Source of the DNA: Clostridia bacterium
GTDB lineage: Bacteria > Bacillota > Clostridia > Oscillospirales > CAG-272
DNA: 20,259 nt
NCBI GenBank assembly: GCA_017559555.1
Contig: JAFYRH010000276.1
Location: forward strand, 1 to 20,259
Direction of reading: 5' to 3'
Under the pieces are notes generated by a model that saw nothing but the letters and a program-made list of their open reading frames with translations, searched no databases and was not told the DNA's origin. Every line of letters starts with the position of its first letter. Position 1 is the stretch's first letter. The position numbers and the translations under genes are program-made. Of the stretch, positions 1 to 6,814 are shown piece after piece.

Positions 1-22
1 CACCTCCCTCCCGGAGGGAGGC
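1..22 (-). repeat. Palindromic GC-rich repeat, copy 1 (cut by window edge)
   Basis: This is an almost perfect palindrome with 9-base arms of the CCTCCCTCC / GGAGGGAGG type around a single central base. The same 22 bases occur in inverted orientation at 145-166, so this is copy 1 on the minus strand. Any further part of the element would lie to the left of the window. The pattern resembles the dispersed palindromic repeats seen between genes in gut Clostridia, but two copies alone do not prove genome-wide dispersal. Confidence 0.7.
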
Positions 23-144
23 GTCCGGATGACCAGCCTTTGCCAACAGAATTATCATTCCCTTAATTTGTTAGTTCTCTTTGTGGTAAGTTCAATCGCC
101 TTACGGAATAATGTTGCTAAAAATGAAGGTTCGGATGCTTGAAT

Positions 145-200
145 GCCTCCCTCCGGGAGGGAGGTGGCAGCCGCAGGCTGACGGAAGGAGCCCGCGAGAC
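145..200 (+). repeat. Palindromic GC-rich repeat, copy 2, with second hairpin
   Basis: Bases 145-166 repeat 1-22 in the opposite orientation. They are followed at 168-180 by a second small hairpin, with CAGCC and GGCTG arms and a GCA loop. The element sits just past the stop codon of the last gene of the purine operon. It may act as a messenger-end structure, but no U-run follows it on the minus strand, so it is not a standard intrinsic terminator. The 122 bases between the two copies hold no convincing gene. Confidence 0.65.
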
Positions 201-204
201 GAAA

Positions 205-687
205 TCAAACAAGCTTTCTCCAAACCTCGCAGATAATGCAGTAGGCATGAGGTTCTTCGGGTTCTTCTTCCACCAGTGCAAGCTGTGTAAGAACGGCATC
301 CTTATAGGTGGGAAGTAGACCGTATTCGGTAAGCTTTTCGTAGGGGATGGAATCAAATCCACCGCCGCAGTCAGTAATAGCACTGATCAAGGTTTCCTCT
401 TCCACAAGATCATATCCGCAAAACGTAAAGCCACGCTTTTCCATATACTCAATGGGATCAAGATTTGGGCGCAGAATCACCGCAACGATCTGCTGTGTGT
501 TGGCGCGCAGAGGCGAATCGTGTGACTCAATTTCATACATCTCAAAGAGTCCGCAATCAAAAGACACGATCTCTTTGGTGTCTATTCGTCCCTCGGTAAA
601 TTCCTTAAATTTGTCGTTTGGGAAGAACCGATCAGCACCAAAGTACCGAACATCAGCCTCGAGTGGGTTAATCAATTCAATGCTCAT
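205..687 (-). CDS. Conserved-looking hypothetical protein, 160 aa, last gene of the purine operon
   Basis: I do not recognise this protein. It is 160 residues, strongly acidic (runs such as VEEETL near residues 95-100 and VEEEPEEPHAY near 138-148), with no signal peptide or membrane segment, so it is probably cytoplasmic. Possible motif-like stretches are FCGYDLVEEETLISAITDCG in the middle and YCIICEVWR at the end. Its ATG overlaps the TGA of the upstream IMP cyclohydrolase gene in an ATGA arrangement, so the two are almost certainly translationally coupled and share the riboswitch-controlled purine transcript. Position suggests a role connected to purine synthesis or its control, but that is inference only. 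It ends about 40 bases before the palindromic repeat at 145-166. Confidence 0.8.
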   Translation of the reverse strand: MSIELINPLEADVRYFGADRFFPNDKFKEFTEGRIDTKEIVSFDCGLFEMYEIESHDSPLRANTQQIVAVILRPNLDPIEYMEKRGFTFCGYDLVEEETLISAITDCGGGFDSIPYEKLTEYGLLPTYKDAVLTQLALVEEEPEEPHAYCIICEVWRKLV

Positions 688-1400
688 ACATTCTTATTCA
701 CAATTCTCGTTTCAGTCTCGCCGCTTGCAATATCGATGTAGCGAACGAAGAGAGAAACCTTATTATCTTGGTTGAGATTTGTCCAAATCAGGTCGGTCAG
801 AGTATCGATATCCACGTCGGGGAGCTCCAAGGTTTTGGGTTCTCCCTCATAGGAAGGCAGCGGATTGCCATCCCCGTTGTAGGTGTGGATGAATTTTGCT
901 CTGCCAGAGATGGGGTTGGAGTATGCGTATGTAAATCTTTCGCAGGAGCTATCGTCGCCCTCGGCACTCTTGAGAATGGACATGGCATAGTTCATTCCCT
1001 CTTTTTCAAGACGGATGATGCCCGAAATACGAGGTGTGAAGTTGGGCTTGTCGTCTTCAAATTCACGGGTGCGAAGCGCTTGCTCAAAGGTCATTTGCTT
1101 ATCCATCAAATCATAAATGGTGTCGGTTTGGTCACCGTTTGTAACAATGGTCTTGTTGCCAAGAACACGTACGGGATAGTAAATGATAAGGTGCGGATCT
1201 GTCATTTTGGATTCGTCATAAGCCTTGGTGCGCATAGCATCGCCCTCTGCGACGAATACGCGGTTGCGGCTGTTTTCGCTTCTACCCATAATAAAGTAAG
1301 CAGTAACTGCCTTTTTGCCGTCGGCACTCTTGCCAATGATAATACCTCTGCCGTGGTAAGCGAGCGAGTTGAGTTCTTCTGCAATATTCAAGATTTTCAT
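684..1400 (-). CDS. purO: IMP cyclohydrolase, PurO type
   Basis: It closes the ring of FAICAR to give IMP, the last step of purine synthesis. The 238-residue protein matches the archaeal-type PurO family (an Ntn-hydrolase-like fold), not the cyclohydrolase domain of bifunctional PurH. Recognisable segments are YHGRGIIIG (residues 15-23), YFIMGRSENSRNR (35-47), PVRVLGNKTIVTNGDQTDTI (76-95), FTPRISG (121-127) and FIHTYNGDGNPLPSYEGEP (170-188). The ATG at 1400 has a GAAAGGAG site upstream and lies 4 bases after the purN stop. The downstream gene starts inside its stop codon. A formyltransferase for AICAR is not in the window and must be encoded elsewhere. The family call is firm; activity is inferred from homology. 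Confidence 0.87.
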   Translation of the reverse strand: MKILNIAEELNSLAYHGRGIIIGKSADGKKAVTAYFIMGRSENSRNRVFVAEGDAMRTKAYDESKMTDPHLIIYYPVRVLGNKTIVTNGDQTDTIYDLMDKQMTFEQALRTREFEDDKPNFTPRISGIIRLEKEGMNYAMSILKSAEGDDSSCERFTYAYSNPISGRAKFIHTYNGDGNPLPSYEGEPKTLELPDVDIDTLTDLIWTNLNQDNKVSLFVRYIDIASGETETRIVNKNV

Positions 1401-1404
1401 ACCG

Positions 1405-2046
1405 TTATTCTCCTTTCAGATAAACGCGATTCTCTACGACCGTAATGCGATCCTCGCAAAACAGTTTGACTGCGGCGGGAAGGATCTTCCACTCCGCTTC
1501 TTCCATAATTCTTTTTTGCAACGTTTCGGGGGTATCGTCATCCTTGACCTCTACTGCCTTTTGGAGCACGATGGGTCCTGCATCACATTCGGGTGTGACG
1601 ATGTGCACGGTAGCGCCCGAAACTTTAACACCCTTCTCCAGTGCCGCCTCGTGGACGTGCAAGCCGTAATAGCCTTTGCCGCAAAAAGAGGGGATGAGTG
1701 CGGGATGAACGTTGAGAATGCGATTGGGAAATGCGTTGTACACTTGCTCGTCGATGATGGTCAAAAAGCCTGCCAACACAACGAGGTCTGCCTCAGCCGC
1801 CACGAGCTCATCGGTGAGCGCTCTCGAATATGCGGAGATGCTTTCATAATCACGTCTTGCAAGCACCAAGGAATCAATGCCGTGATTTTTGGCACGTTCC
1901 AATGCGTAAACATCGGGCTTGGATGCAATTACGAGTGTGATCTTTCCGCATCCAAGCTCGCCTCTCTCACCTGCATCAATGAGGGCTTGCAAATTGGTGC
2001 CGCCGCCCGAAACGAGCACGGCAATTTTTTTGATCTGTTCTTTCAT
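1405..2046 (-). CDS. purN: Phosphoribosylglycinamide formyltransferase PurN
   Basis: It transfers the formyl group of 10-formyltetrahydrofolate to GAR, giving FGAR. The 213-residue length is normal for the family. The N-terminal nucleotide-binding segment SGGGTNLQAL spans residues 13-22. The catalytic trio is visible as N112 and H114 in ILNVHPALIPSF and D155 in TPECDAGPI. The folate-side segment FCGKGYYGLHVHEAAL precedes SGATVHIV. Its start codon shares one base with the purM stop (TAATG), which points to coupled translation. As a folate-dependent step it is one of the reactions that stall when 10-formyl-THF is short, the condition signalled by ZTP to the riboswitch upstream of this operon. 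Confidence 0.96.
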   Translation of the reverse strand: MKEQIKKIAVLVSGGGTNLQALIDAGERGELGCGKITLVIASKPDVYALERAKNHGIDSLVLARRDYESISAYSRALTDELVAAEADLVVLAGFLTIIDEQVYNAFPNRILNVHPALIPSFCGKGYYGLHVHEAALEKGVKVSGATVHIVTPECDAGPIVLQKAVEVKDDDTPETLQKRIMEEAEWKILPAAVKLFCEDRITVVENRVYLKGE

Positions 2047-3095
2047 TACAGCAATACCACCCCGTCGTCACCCTTGACGATCTCGCCAATGACGTAAGCG
2101 TCTTCACCGTGTGCCTTAAGGATCTCAAGCGCGGTTTCTACCTCATTGGCAGGAACCACAACGCTCATACCAACGCCCATGTTGTAGGTGTTGTACATAT
2201 CTCGCTCGGGAATGTTACCCGTTTTTGCAATGAGGTCGAAGATGGGCAGAACCTTAACTGCGGATTTTTCGATCTTGGCGGTCAATCCCTTGGGGATAGA
2301 ACGCGGAATATTCTCATAGAATCCACCGCCCGTGATGTGGCTAATGCCCTTAACGTTTACTTTCTCAAGAAGAGCAAGAATGCTCTTAACGTAAATACGG
2401 GTGGGAGTGAGAAGTGTTTCGGCAATGGTCTTGCCACCAAGTGCCTCGCAAGCCTCGTAGAGCTTGGGATTGTTGTTATCAATATCGAACACCTTGCGAA
2501 CCAAGGAGAAGCCGTTGGAGTGAACACCGCTGGATGCCAGCGCGATCACAACGTCACCCTCGTGCATTTTGGTGTTGTCGAGAATCTTCTTTTTATCAAC
2601 GATGCCTACTGCAAAGCCTGCAAGGTCATAGTCCTCAAGAGGCATCAGACCGGGATGCTCTGCGGTCTCGCCGCCGATGAGTGCCGCACCGGATTGTACG
2701 CAACCCTCTGCAACACCGCCAACGATAGCGGCAATCTTTTCGGGATAGTTCTTTCCGCAGGCAATATAATCAAGGAAGAACAACGGACGCGCACCGCAAC
2801 AAATAATATCGTTGACGCACATAGCAACGGCATCAATGCCGATGGTATCGTGCTTATCCAAGAGAATTGCCATTTTTACTTTGGTTCCGCAACCGTCGGT
2901 ACCGGAAACGAGAACAGGCTCCTCAATACCTGCCATATTCAAGCCAAAGCAACCGCCAAAACCGCCAACGTCATCGAGGCAACCCTCGTTTTTGGTGCGT
3001 GCGATATGCTTTTTCATCAATTCAACAGCGCGGTAGCCGGCAGTAATATCTACGCCTGCTGCAGCGTAGCTTTCAGATTTAGAGTTGTTATGCAT
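2046..3095 (-). CDS. purM: Phosphoribosylformylglycinamidine cyclo-ligase PurM (AIR synthetase)
   Basis: It converts FGAM to AIR using ATP. The 349-residue protein has the AIRS/PurM-like fold signatures: [19 protein letters not shown] at the N-terminus, [17 protein letters not shown] around residues 60-76, [16 protein letters not shown] around 82-97, [12 protein letters not shown] around 101-112 and [12 protein letters not shown] in the middle. An ATG 36 bases further upstream is in frame, but the start at 3095 is preferred. It has GGAAAGGA at suitable spacing, fits the family N-terminus, and lies 5 bases after the purF-like stop, whereas the longer start would overlap that gene. The stop overlaps the purN ATG by one base. 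Confidence 0.96.
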   Translation of the reverse strand: MHNNSKSESYAAAGVDITAGYRAVELMKKHIARTKNEGCLDDVGGFGGCFGLNMAGIEEPVLVSGTDGCGTKVKMAILLDKHDTIGIDAVAMCVNDIICCGARPLFFLDYIACGKNYPEKIAAIVGGVAEGCVQSGAALIGGETAEHPGLMPLEDYDLAGFAVGIVDKKKILDNTKMHEGDVVIALASSGVHSNGFSLVRKVFDIDNNNPKLYEACEALGGKTIAETLLTPTRIYVKSILALLEKVNVKGISHITGGGFYENIPRSIPKGLTAKIEKSAVKVLPIFDLIAKTGNIPERDMYNTYNMGVGMSVVVPANEVETALEILKAHGEDAYVIGEIVKGDDGVVLL

Positions 3096-3100
3096 ATTCT

Positions 3101-4525
3101 TTATTCCTTTCCGTTCCAACAGTAAGTGCAAAGCTTGCAGGGTTCGATTCCGATCGCTTTGATAACACCGTCAAGCGTTTGAAACTCCACGGAATCGAAA
3201 TGGAGTTTTTCGCAAATAGATGCGCGCAGCTTTTTGCCACGCTCGGTGGTAGAATCGCTGTATTCCTCAAGATGTGAGAATCCCTCTTCCCCTTCAAGCT
3301 CCATGACAATGCGACGAGCCAAAAGCTCCATCTCATTGGTGGCACGGGAGAAGTTGAGGTACTTGCAGCTATACATAATGGGAGGACATGCCGAACGCAT
3401 ATGAATGGCACGCGCACCGTTTTGCGAGAGGAAATCAACGGTTTCTTTGAGTTGTGTGCCGCGCACAATGGAGTCATCAACAAACAAAAGGTTCTTATCT
3501 TTGATGAGTTCGTGTACGGGGATTTGTTTCATTTTGGCTACCTTTTTGCGGTCTACTTGACTGTTGGGCATAAAGCTGCGCGACCAGGTAGGTGTATATT
3601 TGATATAAGGACGTGCAAACGGAATATCGCTTTCGTTTGCATAACCGATTGCGTGCGGTGTTCCCGAATCCGGCACACCGCAAACGTAATCAATGCCCTC
3701 GTTGTTGCCAAGCAGCGCATCGTTTTGTGCCATGATGCGACCATTGCGGTAACGCATTACTTCAACGTTAACACCCTCATAGGTAGCGGTGGGAAAACCG
3801 TAGTAGGACCACAGGAATGCACAAATGCGCATCTCTTTGCGAGGGGGAGCCAACTGCTTGATGCCGTCGGCAGAAATTTCTACGATCTCGCCGGGGCCAA
3901 GCTCGCACTCATCGTCGTAGCCAAGCTTTTTATAAGCAAAGGATTCAAACGCAACACAGTAGCCATCCTCACCCTTGCCCACAAGCATGGGGGTGCGTCC
4001 CATGCGGTCACGCGCGGCAATAAGTGTGCCACCGTCACGCAAAATCAAAATGGTTGCCGAGCCTTCGATCACTTCTTGCGCAAAGAGCAATCCTTCGCAA
4101 AAGGTCTTTTTTTGGTCGATAAGAGCCGCAACAAGCTCGGTACCGTTGACCTTGCCGCCTGTCATGGCGTTGAAGTGTCCACCGGTCTCCGAGAGATGCT
4201 TTTTGATTAACTCTTCGGCGTTATTGATAATACCGATTACACAAATTGCATATTTGCCGAGATTGGAACAAATCAAAAGAGGTTGCGGGTCGCTATCGCT
4301 GATACAACCGATAGCGGCAGTTCCCTGCATCTCGTCAAATATATGCTCGAATCTCGTACGGAAAGGAGAATTAGAGATGTTGTGAATCTCTCTCTGCAAT
4401 CCGATTTCTTTGTCGTATGCCGCCATACCGGCGCGCTTGGTTCCTAAATGCGAGTGGTAGTCTGTGCCAAAGAACACATCGGAAATGGCATCTCTGTTAC
4501 AAACCGCTCCAAAAAATCCGCCCAT
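3101..4525 (-). CDS. purF: Amidophosphoribosyltransferase-like protein lacking the catalytic N-terminal cysteine
   Basis: PurF makes phosphoribosylamine from PRPP and glutamine, the committed purine step. This 474-residue protein has the usual two-domain layout. The C-terminal half is intact: the PRPP motif [14 protein letters not shown] spans 346-359 and YVCGVPDSG spans 280-288. Cysteines at 235, 387, 466 and 469 align, from memory of B. subtilis PurF, with its four iron-sulfur ligands. The N-terminal half is altered: it begins MGGFFGAV where canonical enzymes have MCGIFG or similar, so the Ntn nucleophile cysteine is glycine. The HRGQEGAG and RYST regions are also replaced (SHLGTKRAG at 25-33, CISDSDPQP at 74-82). 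Glutaminase activity is therefore doubtful; the protein may use free ammonia, have a partner, or act in regulation. From memory, similar MGGFFG proteins occur in other gut anaerobes. The ATG at 4525 has AAGGAG upstream. Confidence 0.85.
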   Translation of the reverse strand: MGGFFGAVCNRDAISDVFFGTDYHSHLGTKRAGMAAYDKEIGLQREIHNISNSPFRTRFEHIFDEMQGTAAIGCISDSDPQPLLICSNLGKYAICVIGIINNAEELIKKHLSETGGHFNAMTGGKVNGTELVAALIDQKKTFCEGLLFAQEVIEGSATILILRDGGTLIAARDRMGRTPMLVGKGEDGYCVAFESFAYKKLGYDDECELGPGEIVEISADGIKQLAPPRKEMRICAFLWSYYGFPTATYEGVNVEVMRYRNGRIMAQNDALLGNNEGIDYVCGVPDSGTPHAIGYANESDIPFARPYIKYTPTWSRSFMPNSQVDRKKVAKMKQIPVHELIKDKNLLFVDDSIVRGTQLKETVDFLSQNGARAIHMRSACPPIMYSCKYLNFSRATNEMELLARRIVMELEGEEGFSHLEEYSDSTTERGKKLRASICEKLHFDSVEFQTLDGVIKAIGIEPCKLCTYCWNGKE

Positions 4526-4564
4526 TTGTCAGTCTCCTTGTTTTGATGGTTGGTTTTGAATTGC

Positions 4565-5059
4565 TTACTTGTTGAACTCTGCGGCAATTTCCGCATCCTT
4601 TGCGAGAACTGCTTTTGCATCTGCCGCGCGCTTTTCGATCAGTCTTTGTGCGAGCGCTTCATCGGAAAGTGCCAAAATTTGTGCCGCCAAAAGGGCTGCA
4701 TTACCCGCACCGTCAATAGCAACGGTTGCTACGGGAATACCCGTGGGCATTTGCACGGTTGCAAGGAGTGCATCCATACCGTCAAGTTGTGCCGACTTGC
4801 AAGGAATGCCAATAACGGGCAACGTGGTATTTGCCGCAACGGCTCCTGCCAGGTGTGCCGCCATTCCTGCGGCAGCAATGATAACGCCAAAGCCGTTTTC
4901 GCGTGCGGAAGATGTAAACTCCGCAGCCTCGCGGGGGGTGCGATGTGCCGAATAGACGTGCACCTCATAGGGGATCTCCAAAGAGGCAAGCATATCGATG
5001 GCTTTGCGTACAACGGGAAGATCGCTTGCACTTCCCATAATGATGGCAACTTTTTTCAT
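4565..5059 (-). CDS. purE: N5-carboxyaminoimidazole ribonucleotide mutase PurE
   Basis: It interconverts N5-CAIR and CAIR in purine synthesis. The 164-residue protein is a class I Pur[10 protein letters not shown] (9-17), [12 protein letters not shown] with the catalytic-type histidine at 39 (37-48), [21 protein letters not shown] (64-84) and [13 protein letters not shown] (103-115). The open frame extends further upstream, but that part overlaps the riboswitch and terminator. The ATG at 5059 is preceded by AAGGAGA and gives the normal family length. It is the first gene of the operon, immediately behind the ZTP riboswitch, a recurrent arrangement for purE. PurK, which makes its substrate in most bacteria, is not in the window. 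The next gene begins 39 bases downstream. Confidence 0.96.
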   Translation of the reverse strand: MKKVAIIMGSASDLPVVRKAIDMLASLEIPYEVHVYSAHRTPREAAEFTSSARENGFGVIIAAAGMAAHLAGAVAANTTLPVIGIPCKSAQLDGMDALLATVQMPTGIPVATVAIDGAGNAALLAAQILALSDEALAQRLIEKRAADAKAVLAKDAEIAAEFNK

Positions 5060-5091
5060 ATTGATGTTCTCCTTACTTTTTTGCAAAATAC

Positions 5092-5128
5092 AAAAAGGGC
5101 GCACTTCCCCACAAAGGATTGTGCGCCC
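5092..5128 (-). terminator. Intrinsic terminator forming the riboswitch expression platform
   Basis: On the minus strand, GGGCGCAC (from 5128-5121) pairs perfectly with GTGCGCCC (from 5104-5097) across a 16-base loop and is followed at once by five Ts. The first bases of the left arm are the conserved CUGGGC end of the ZTP aptamer. Folding of the ligand-bound aptamer and folding of the terminator are therefore mutually exclusive, the usual logic of ZTP-responsive transcriptional ON switches. Confidence 0.9.
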
Positions 5129-5198
5129 AGACGGTCGGCTCAAGAAGATTTCTGTTCCACTGTGGTGACCCACATTTATCCGTCAGTCGCAGAAATCT
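5125..5198 (-). promoter_or_regulatory. ZTP/ZMP (pfl) riboswitch aptamer upstream of purE
   Basis: ZTP riboswitches sense ZMP/ZTP, which accumulate when 10-formyl-THF limits AICAR conversion, and turn on purine and one-carbon genes. Read on the minus strand, helix P1 is GATTTCTG (5197-5190) with CAGAAATC (5154-5147). The signature CGACTGACGG follows. P2 is TGTGG-GTCA-CCACA (5174-5161), then GTGGAA. The second subdomain is GCCGACCGTCTGGGC (5139-5125). The pseudoknot pairs GACGG (5184-5180) with CCGTC (5134-5130). The usual family sequences here are GGCG and CGCC, so both sides have changed together and pairing is kept. This covariation, the conserved CUGGGC end, the purE context and the overlapping terminator make the call strong. 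Confidence 0.93.
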
Positions 5199-5213
5199 CG
5201 TTAATATGTATAT

Positions 5214-5242
5214 ATTATATCACGCGCGCACGCCTTTGTCAA
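5214..5242 (-). promoter_or_regulatory. Promoter of the purine operon
   Basis: On the minus strand there is a perfect consensus TTGACA (from 5242-5237), a 17-base spacer and a perfect TATAAT (from 5219-5214). Transcription should begin near 5207, a few bases before the riboswitch P1 helix. With so strong a promoter, control is expected mainly at the riboswitch terminator. Confidence 0.92.
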
Positions 5243-5275
5243 GTAGAAAAACACCTCATTTGGCTGTCAATCTCT

Positions 5276-5339
5276 ATACAAAACTCACAAAGAATCTTCC
5301 TTGGAAAGAAGTTTTAAGAACACTCGTTTGGTTTTGTAT
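5276..5339. repeat. Inverted repeat in the divergent pur/his intergenic region
   Basis: Perfect 9-base arms ATACAAAAC (5276-5284) and GTTTTGTAT (5331-5339) are separated by 46 bases that include a smaller TTCC-TT-GGAA hairpin. They lie upstream of both -35 boxes, so neither mapped promoter transcribes them. A looping operator or an unrecognised transcript is possible. The rest of 5243-5368 is AT-rich with no gene. Confidence 0.45.
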
Positions 5340-5368
5340 GAATTTTTTGTAAACTGTTCAAAAATGAC

Positions 5369-5397
5369 TTGACTTTACTCTGATAAAGTGGTAAAAT
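5369..5397 (+). promoter_or_regulatory. Promoter of the histidine operon
   Basis: TTGACT (5369-5374), a 17-base spacer and TAAAAT (5392-5397) fit a sigma-A promoter. Transcription would start near 5404, leaving a leader of only about 26 bases before the first ATG. There is no room for a T-box or attenuator, so regulation must come from an operator at the promoter. Confidence 0.8.
5372..5389. promoter_or_regulatory. Candidate operator for the TrpR-like regulator
   Basis: ACTTTACTCTGATAAAGT has perfect 6-base inverted arms (ACTTTA, TAAAGT) around 6 bases, 18 bases in all. It overlaps the -35 box and fills most of the promoter spacer, a classic repressor position. A second short palindrome, CAAGCAAGCTTG (5406-5417), lies at the expected transcript start. 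Assignment to the adjacent regulator is inference from position. Confidence 0.4.
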
Positions 5398-5429
5398 GCC
5401 GATATCAAGCAAGCTTGGAGGATTTTGAA

Positions 5430-5723
5430 ATGACGAATTTCCATTCTAAATCAATTGATCGCCTTTTTGAGGTTATATTGCGTTTAGAGAACACAGAAGA
5501 TTGCTATCGCTTTTTTGAAGATGTGTGCACCATTAAGGAATTGACCGATATGGCACAACGCTTGGATGCCGCTTTTCTTCTTGACGAGGGGGCAAACTAC
5601 CAAACCGTTTCGCAAGAGGTAGGCATTAGCACAGCAACCATCAGCAGAGTTAGCAAGTGCCTCAAATACGGTACGGGATACCGTCAAGCCATCGATAAGA
5701 CCAAGGAGACCACCGAACAATGA
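5430..5723 (+). CDS. TrpR-family (YerC/YecD) regulator, probable histidine-operon repressor
   Basis: This 97-residue DNA-binding protein belongs to the TrpR-like superfamily. It has an N-terminal helical dimerisation part (FEDVCTIKELTDMAQRLDAA, residues 31-50) and a helix-turn-helix ANYQTVSQEVGISTATISRV (residues 57-76). An in-frame start exists 42 bases upstream, but it lies on the -10 element and has no ribosome site. The ATG at 5430 has TTGGAGG 8 bases upstream. Regulators of this type beside his genes in Bacillota have been proposed by comparative genomics as histidine-responsive repressors (called HisR). As first gene of the operon it would autoregulate. Its last codon overlaps the hisZ start (ATGA). 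The family call is strong; the effector and targets are inferred. Confidence 0.88.
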   Translation: MTNFHSKSIDRLFEVILRLENTEDCYRFFEDVCTIKELTDMAQRLDAAFLLDEGANYQTVSQEVGISTATISRVSKCLKYGTGYRQAIDKTKETTEQ

Positions 5724-6814
5724 GACAAGAACAGCAAGCCATGCTCGATTTGTGCGAGCTTTATGGCAGATTTGGATATACACAATACAAAATGAGCAAG
5801 TTTGAGGAATATGACCTCTACGTGCGCAACAAAAGCTTTTTGATTTCGGATAGCGTTATCACCTTTACCGATACCAACGGCAAATTGATGGCACTCAAGC
5901 CCGACGTAACACTCTCAATCGTCAAAAACAGTCTTGACATTCCCGGTTACGTACAAAAGCTTTACTATGACGAGCACGTCTACCGTATTTCCGATAAGAC
6001 ATCCGCCTATAAGGAAATTCCGCAGGTGGGTCTTGAATGTCTTGGCGACATTGACGACTACTCCATTGCAGAAGTCCTCTCCCTTGCCGCGCAAAGTCTT
6101 TCTACATTTGATGAAGATTACATTCTCGATGTTTCGAATCTTGATATTCTCTCCTTGGTGCTTGACCGCATCGGTATTTCCGAGAGCGGCCGTCGCGCGC
6201 TGATCGAATGCATCTCCAAAAAAGACATTCACGATGCAGAACGCATTTGCCGCGAAGAAGGCATCGACACCGAAAAAGCATCTCTACTTTCTCGCTTGGA
6301 AGCTTGTAGCGGTGAGGTAGATGCCGCGCTCAAGGGACTTGCTTCCCTTTTTGACGACGTGGAATGGAATGCAATGGTAAAACGCTTTGGCGAAATTCTT
6401 GCACTCCTGCCCAAAAAGAACGTTCGCATCGATTTTTCGGTCGTTAACGATATGAATTACTACAACGGTATCGTTTTTCAGGGCTTTGTGCCCTCCATTC
6501 CCACCGACGTGCTCTCAGGCGGTCAATACGACAATTTGATGGCACGTATGGAGAAAAAGTCGGGGGCTATTGGCTTTGCCCTTTACCTCGACCGACTCGA
6601 AGCACTCGTTTCTCCTCGCAAAGAATACGACGTGGATGCACTCCTGCTCTACGGTGAGGGGGATTCTCCCTCCGCTATTTTGGCGGCTGTACAAGAATTG
6701 AGCCGTCAAGGTCTTACCGTTCTTGCGCAAAAATCCGTTCCCGAAAGATTGACTTGGCGTCAACTCATCAAACTTAGTGAAAGTGGGGTACAAACCGTTG
6801 AAACAAATGCTTAA
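5720..6814 (+). CDS. hisZ: ATP phosphoribosyltransferase regulatory subunit HisZ
   Basis: HisZ is a catalytically inactive class II aminoacyl-tRNA-synthetase-like (HisRS paralog) protein. It forms a complex with short-form HisG and is needed for its activity and histidine feedback. The 364-residue sequence shows the class II core: YDLYVRNKSFLISDSVITFT near residues 30-49, LMALKPDVTLSIVKN (57-71), a motif-2-like VYRISDKTSAYKEIPQVGLE (91-110), and a later MNYYNGIVFQGFVP then LSGGQYDNL segment resembling the HisRS motif-3 region. The start overlaps the regulator stop by ATGA, and hisG begins within its last codons, so the three genes are translationally coupled. The C-terminal tRNA-anticodon-binding region of true HisRS is short or divergent, as usual for HisZ. 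Confidence 0.93.
   Translation: MRQEQQAMLDLCELYGRFGYTQYKMSKFEEYDLYVRNKSFLISDSVITFTDTNGKLMALKPDVTLSIVKNSLDIPGYVQKLYYDEHVYRISDKTSAYKEIPQVGLECLGDIDDYSIAEVLSLAAQSLSTFDEDYILDVSNLDILSLVLDRIGISESGRRALIECISKKDIHDAERICREEGIDTEKASLLSRLEACSGEVDAALKGLASLFDDVEWNAMVKRFGEILALLPKKNVRIDFSVVNDMNYYNGIVFQGFVPSIPTDVLSGGQYDNLMARMEKKSGAIGFALYLDRLEALVSPRKEYDVDALLLYGEGDSPSAILAAVQELSRQGLTVLAQKSVPERLTWRQLIKLSESGVQTVETNA

Noticed and set aside
145..180. The palindromic repeat as an intrinsic terminator of the purine operon
   Set aside because: The stems are strong, but no T-run follows on the minus strand; factor-dependent or structural roles remain possible.
117..383. An 88-codon minus-strand frame overlapping the repeat and the end of the unknown gene
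   Set aside because: It runs through the palindromic repeat, lacks a ribosome site, and is out of frame with the operon-coupled 160-residue gene.
4496..4504. Cys9 of the PurF-like protein as a possible catalytic nucleophile after propeptide removal
   Set aside because: The residues after Cys9 (NRDA) do not match the CGIFG-type sequence, while MGGFFG at the start aligns with that sequence, so Cys9 is not in the nucleophile position.
5060..5173. A longer PurE with a 38-residue N-terminal extension
   Set aside because: The extension is the riboswitch and terminator read as codons. The ATG at 5059 has a proper ribosome site and matches the family length.
5388..5429. An upstream ATG for the TrpR-like regulator
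   Set aside because: It overlaps the -10 region of the promoter, precedes the likely transcript start, and has no ribosome site, unlike the ATG at 5430.
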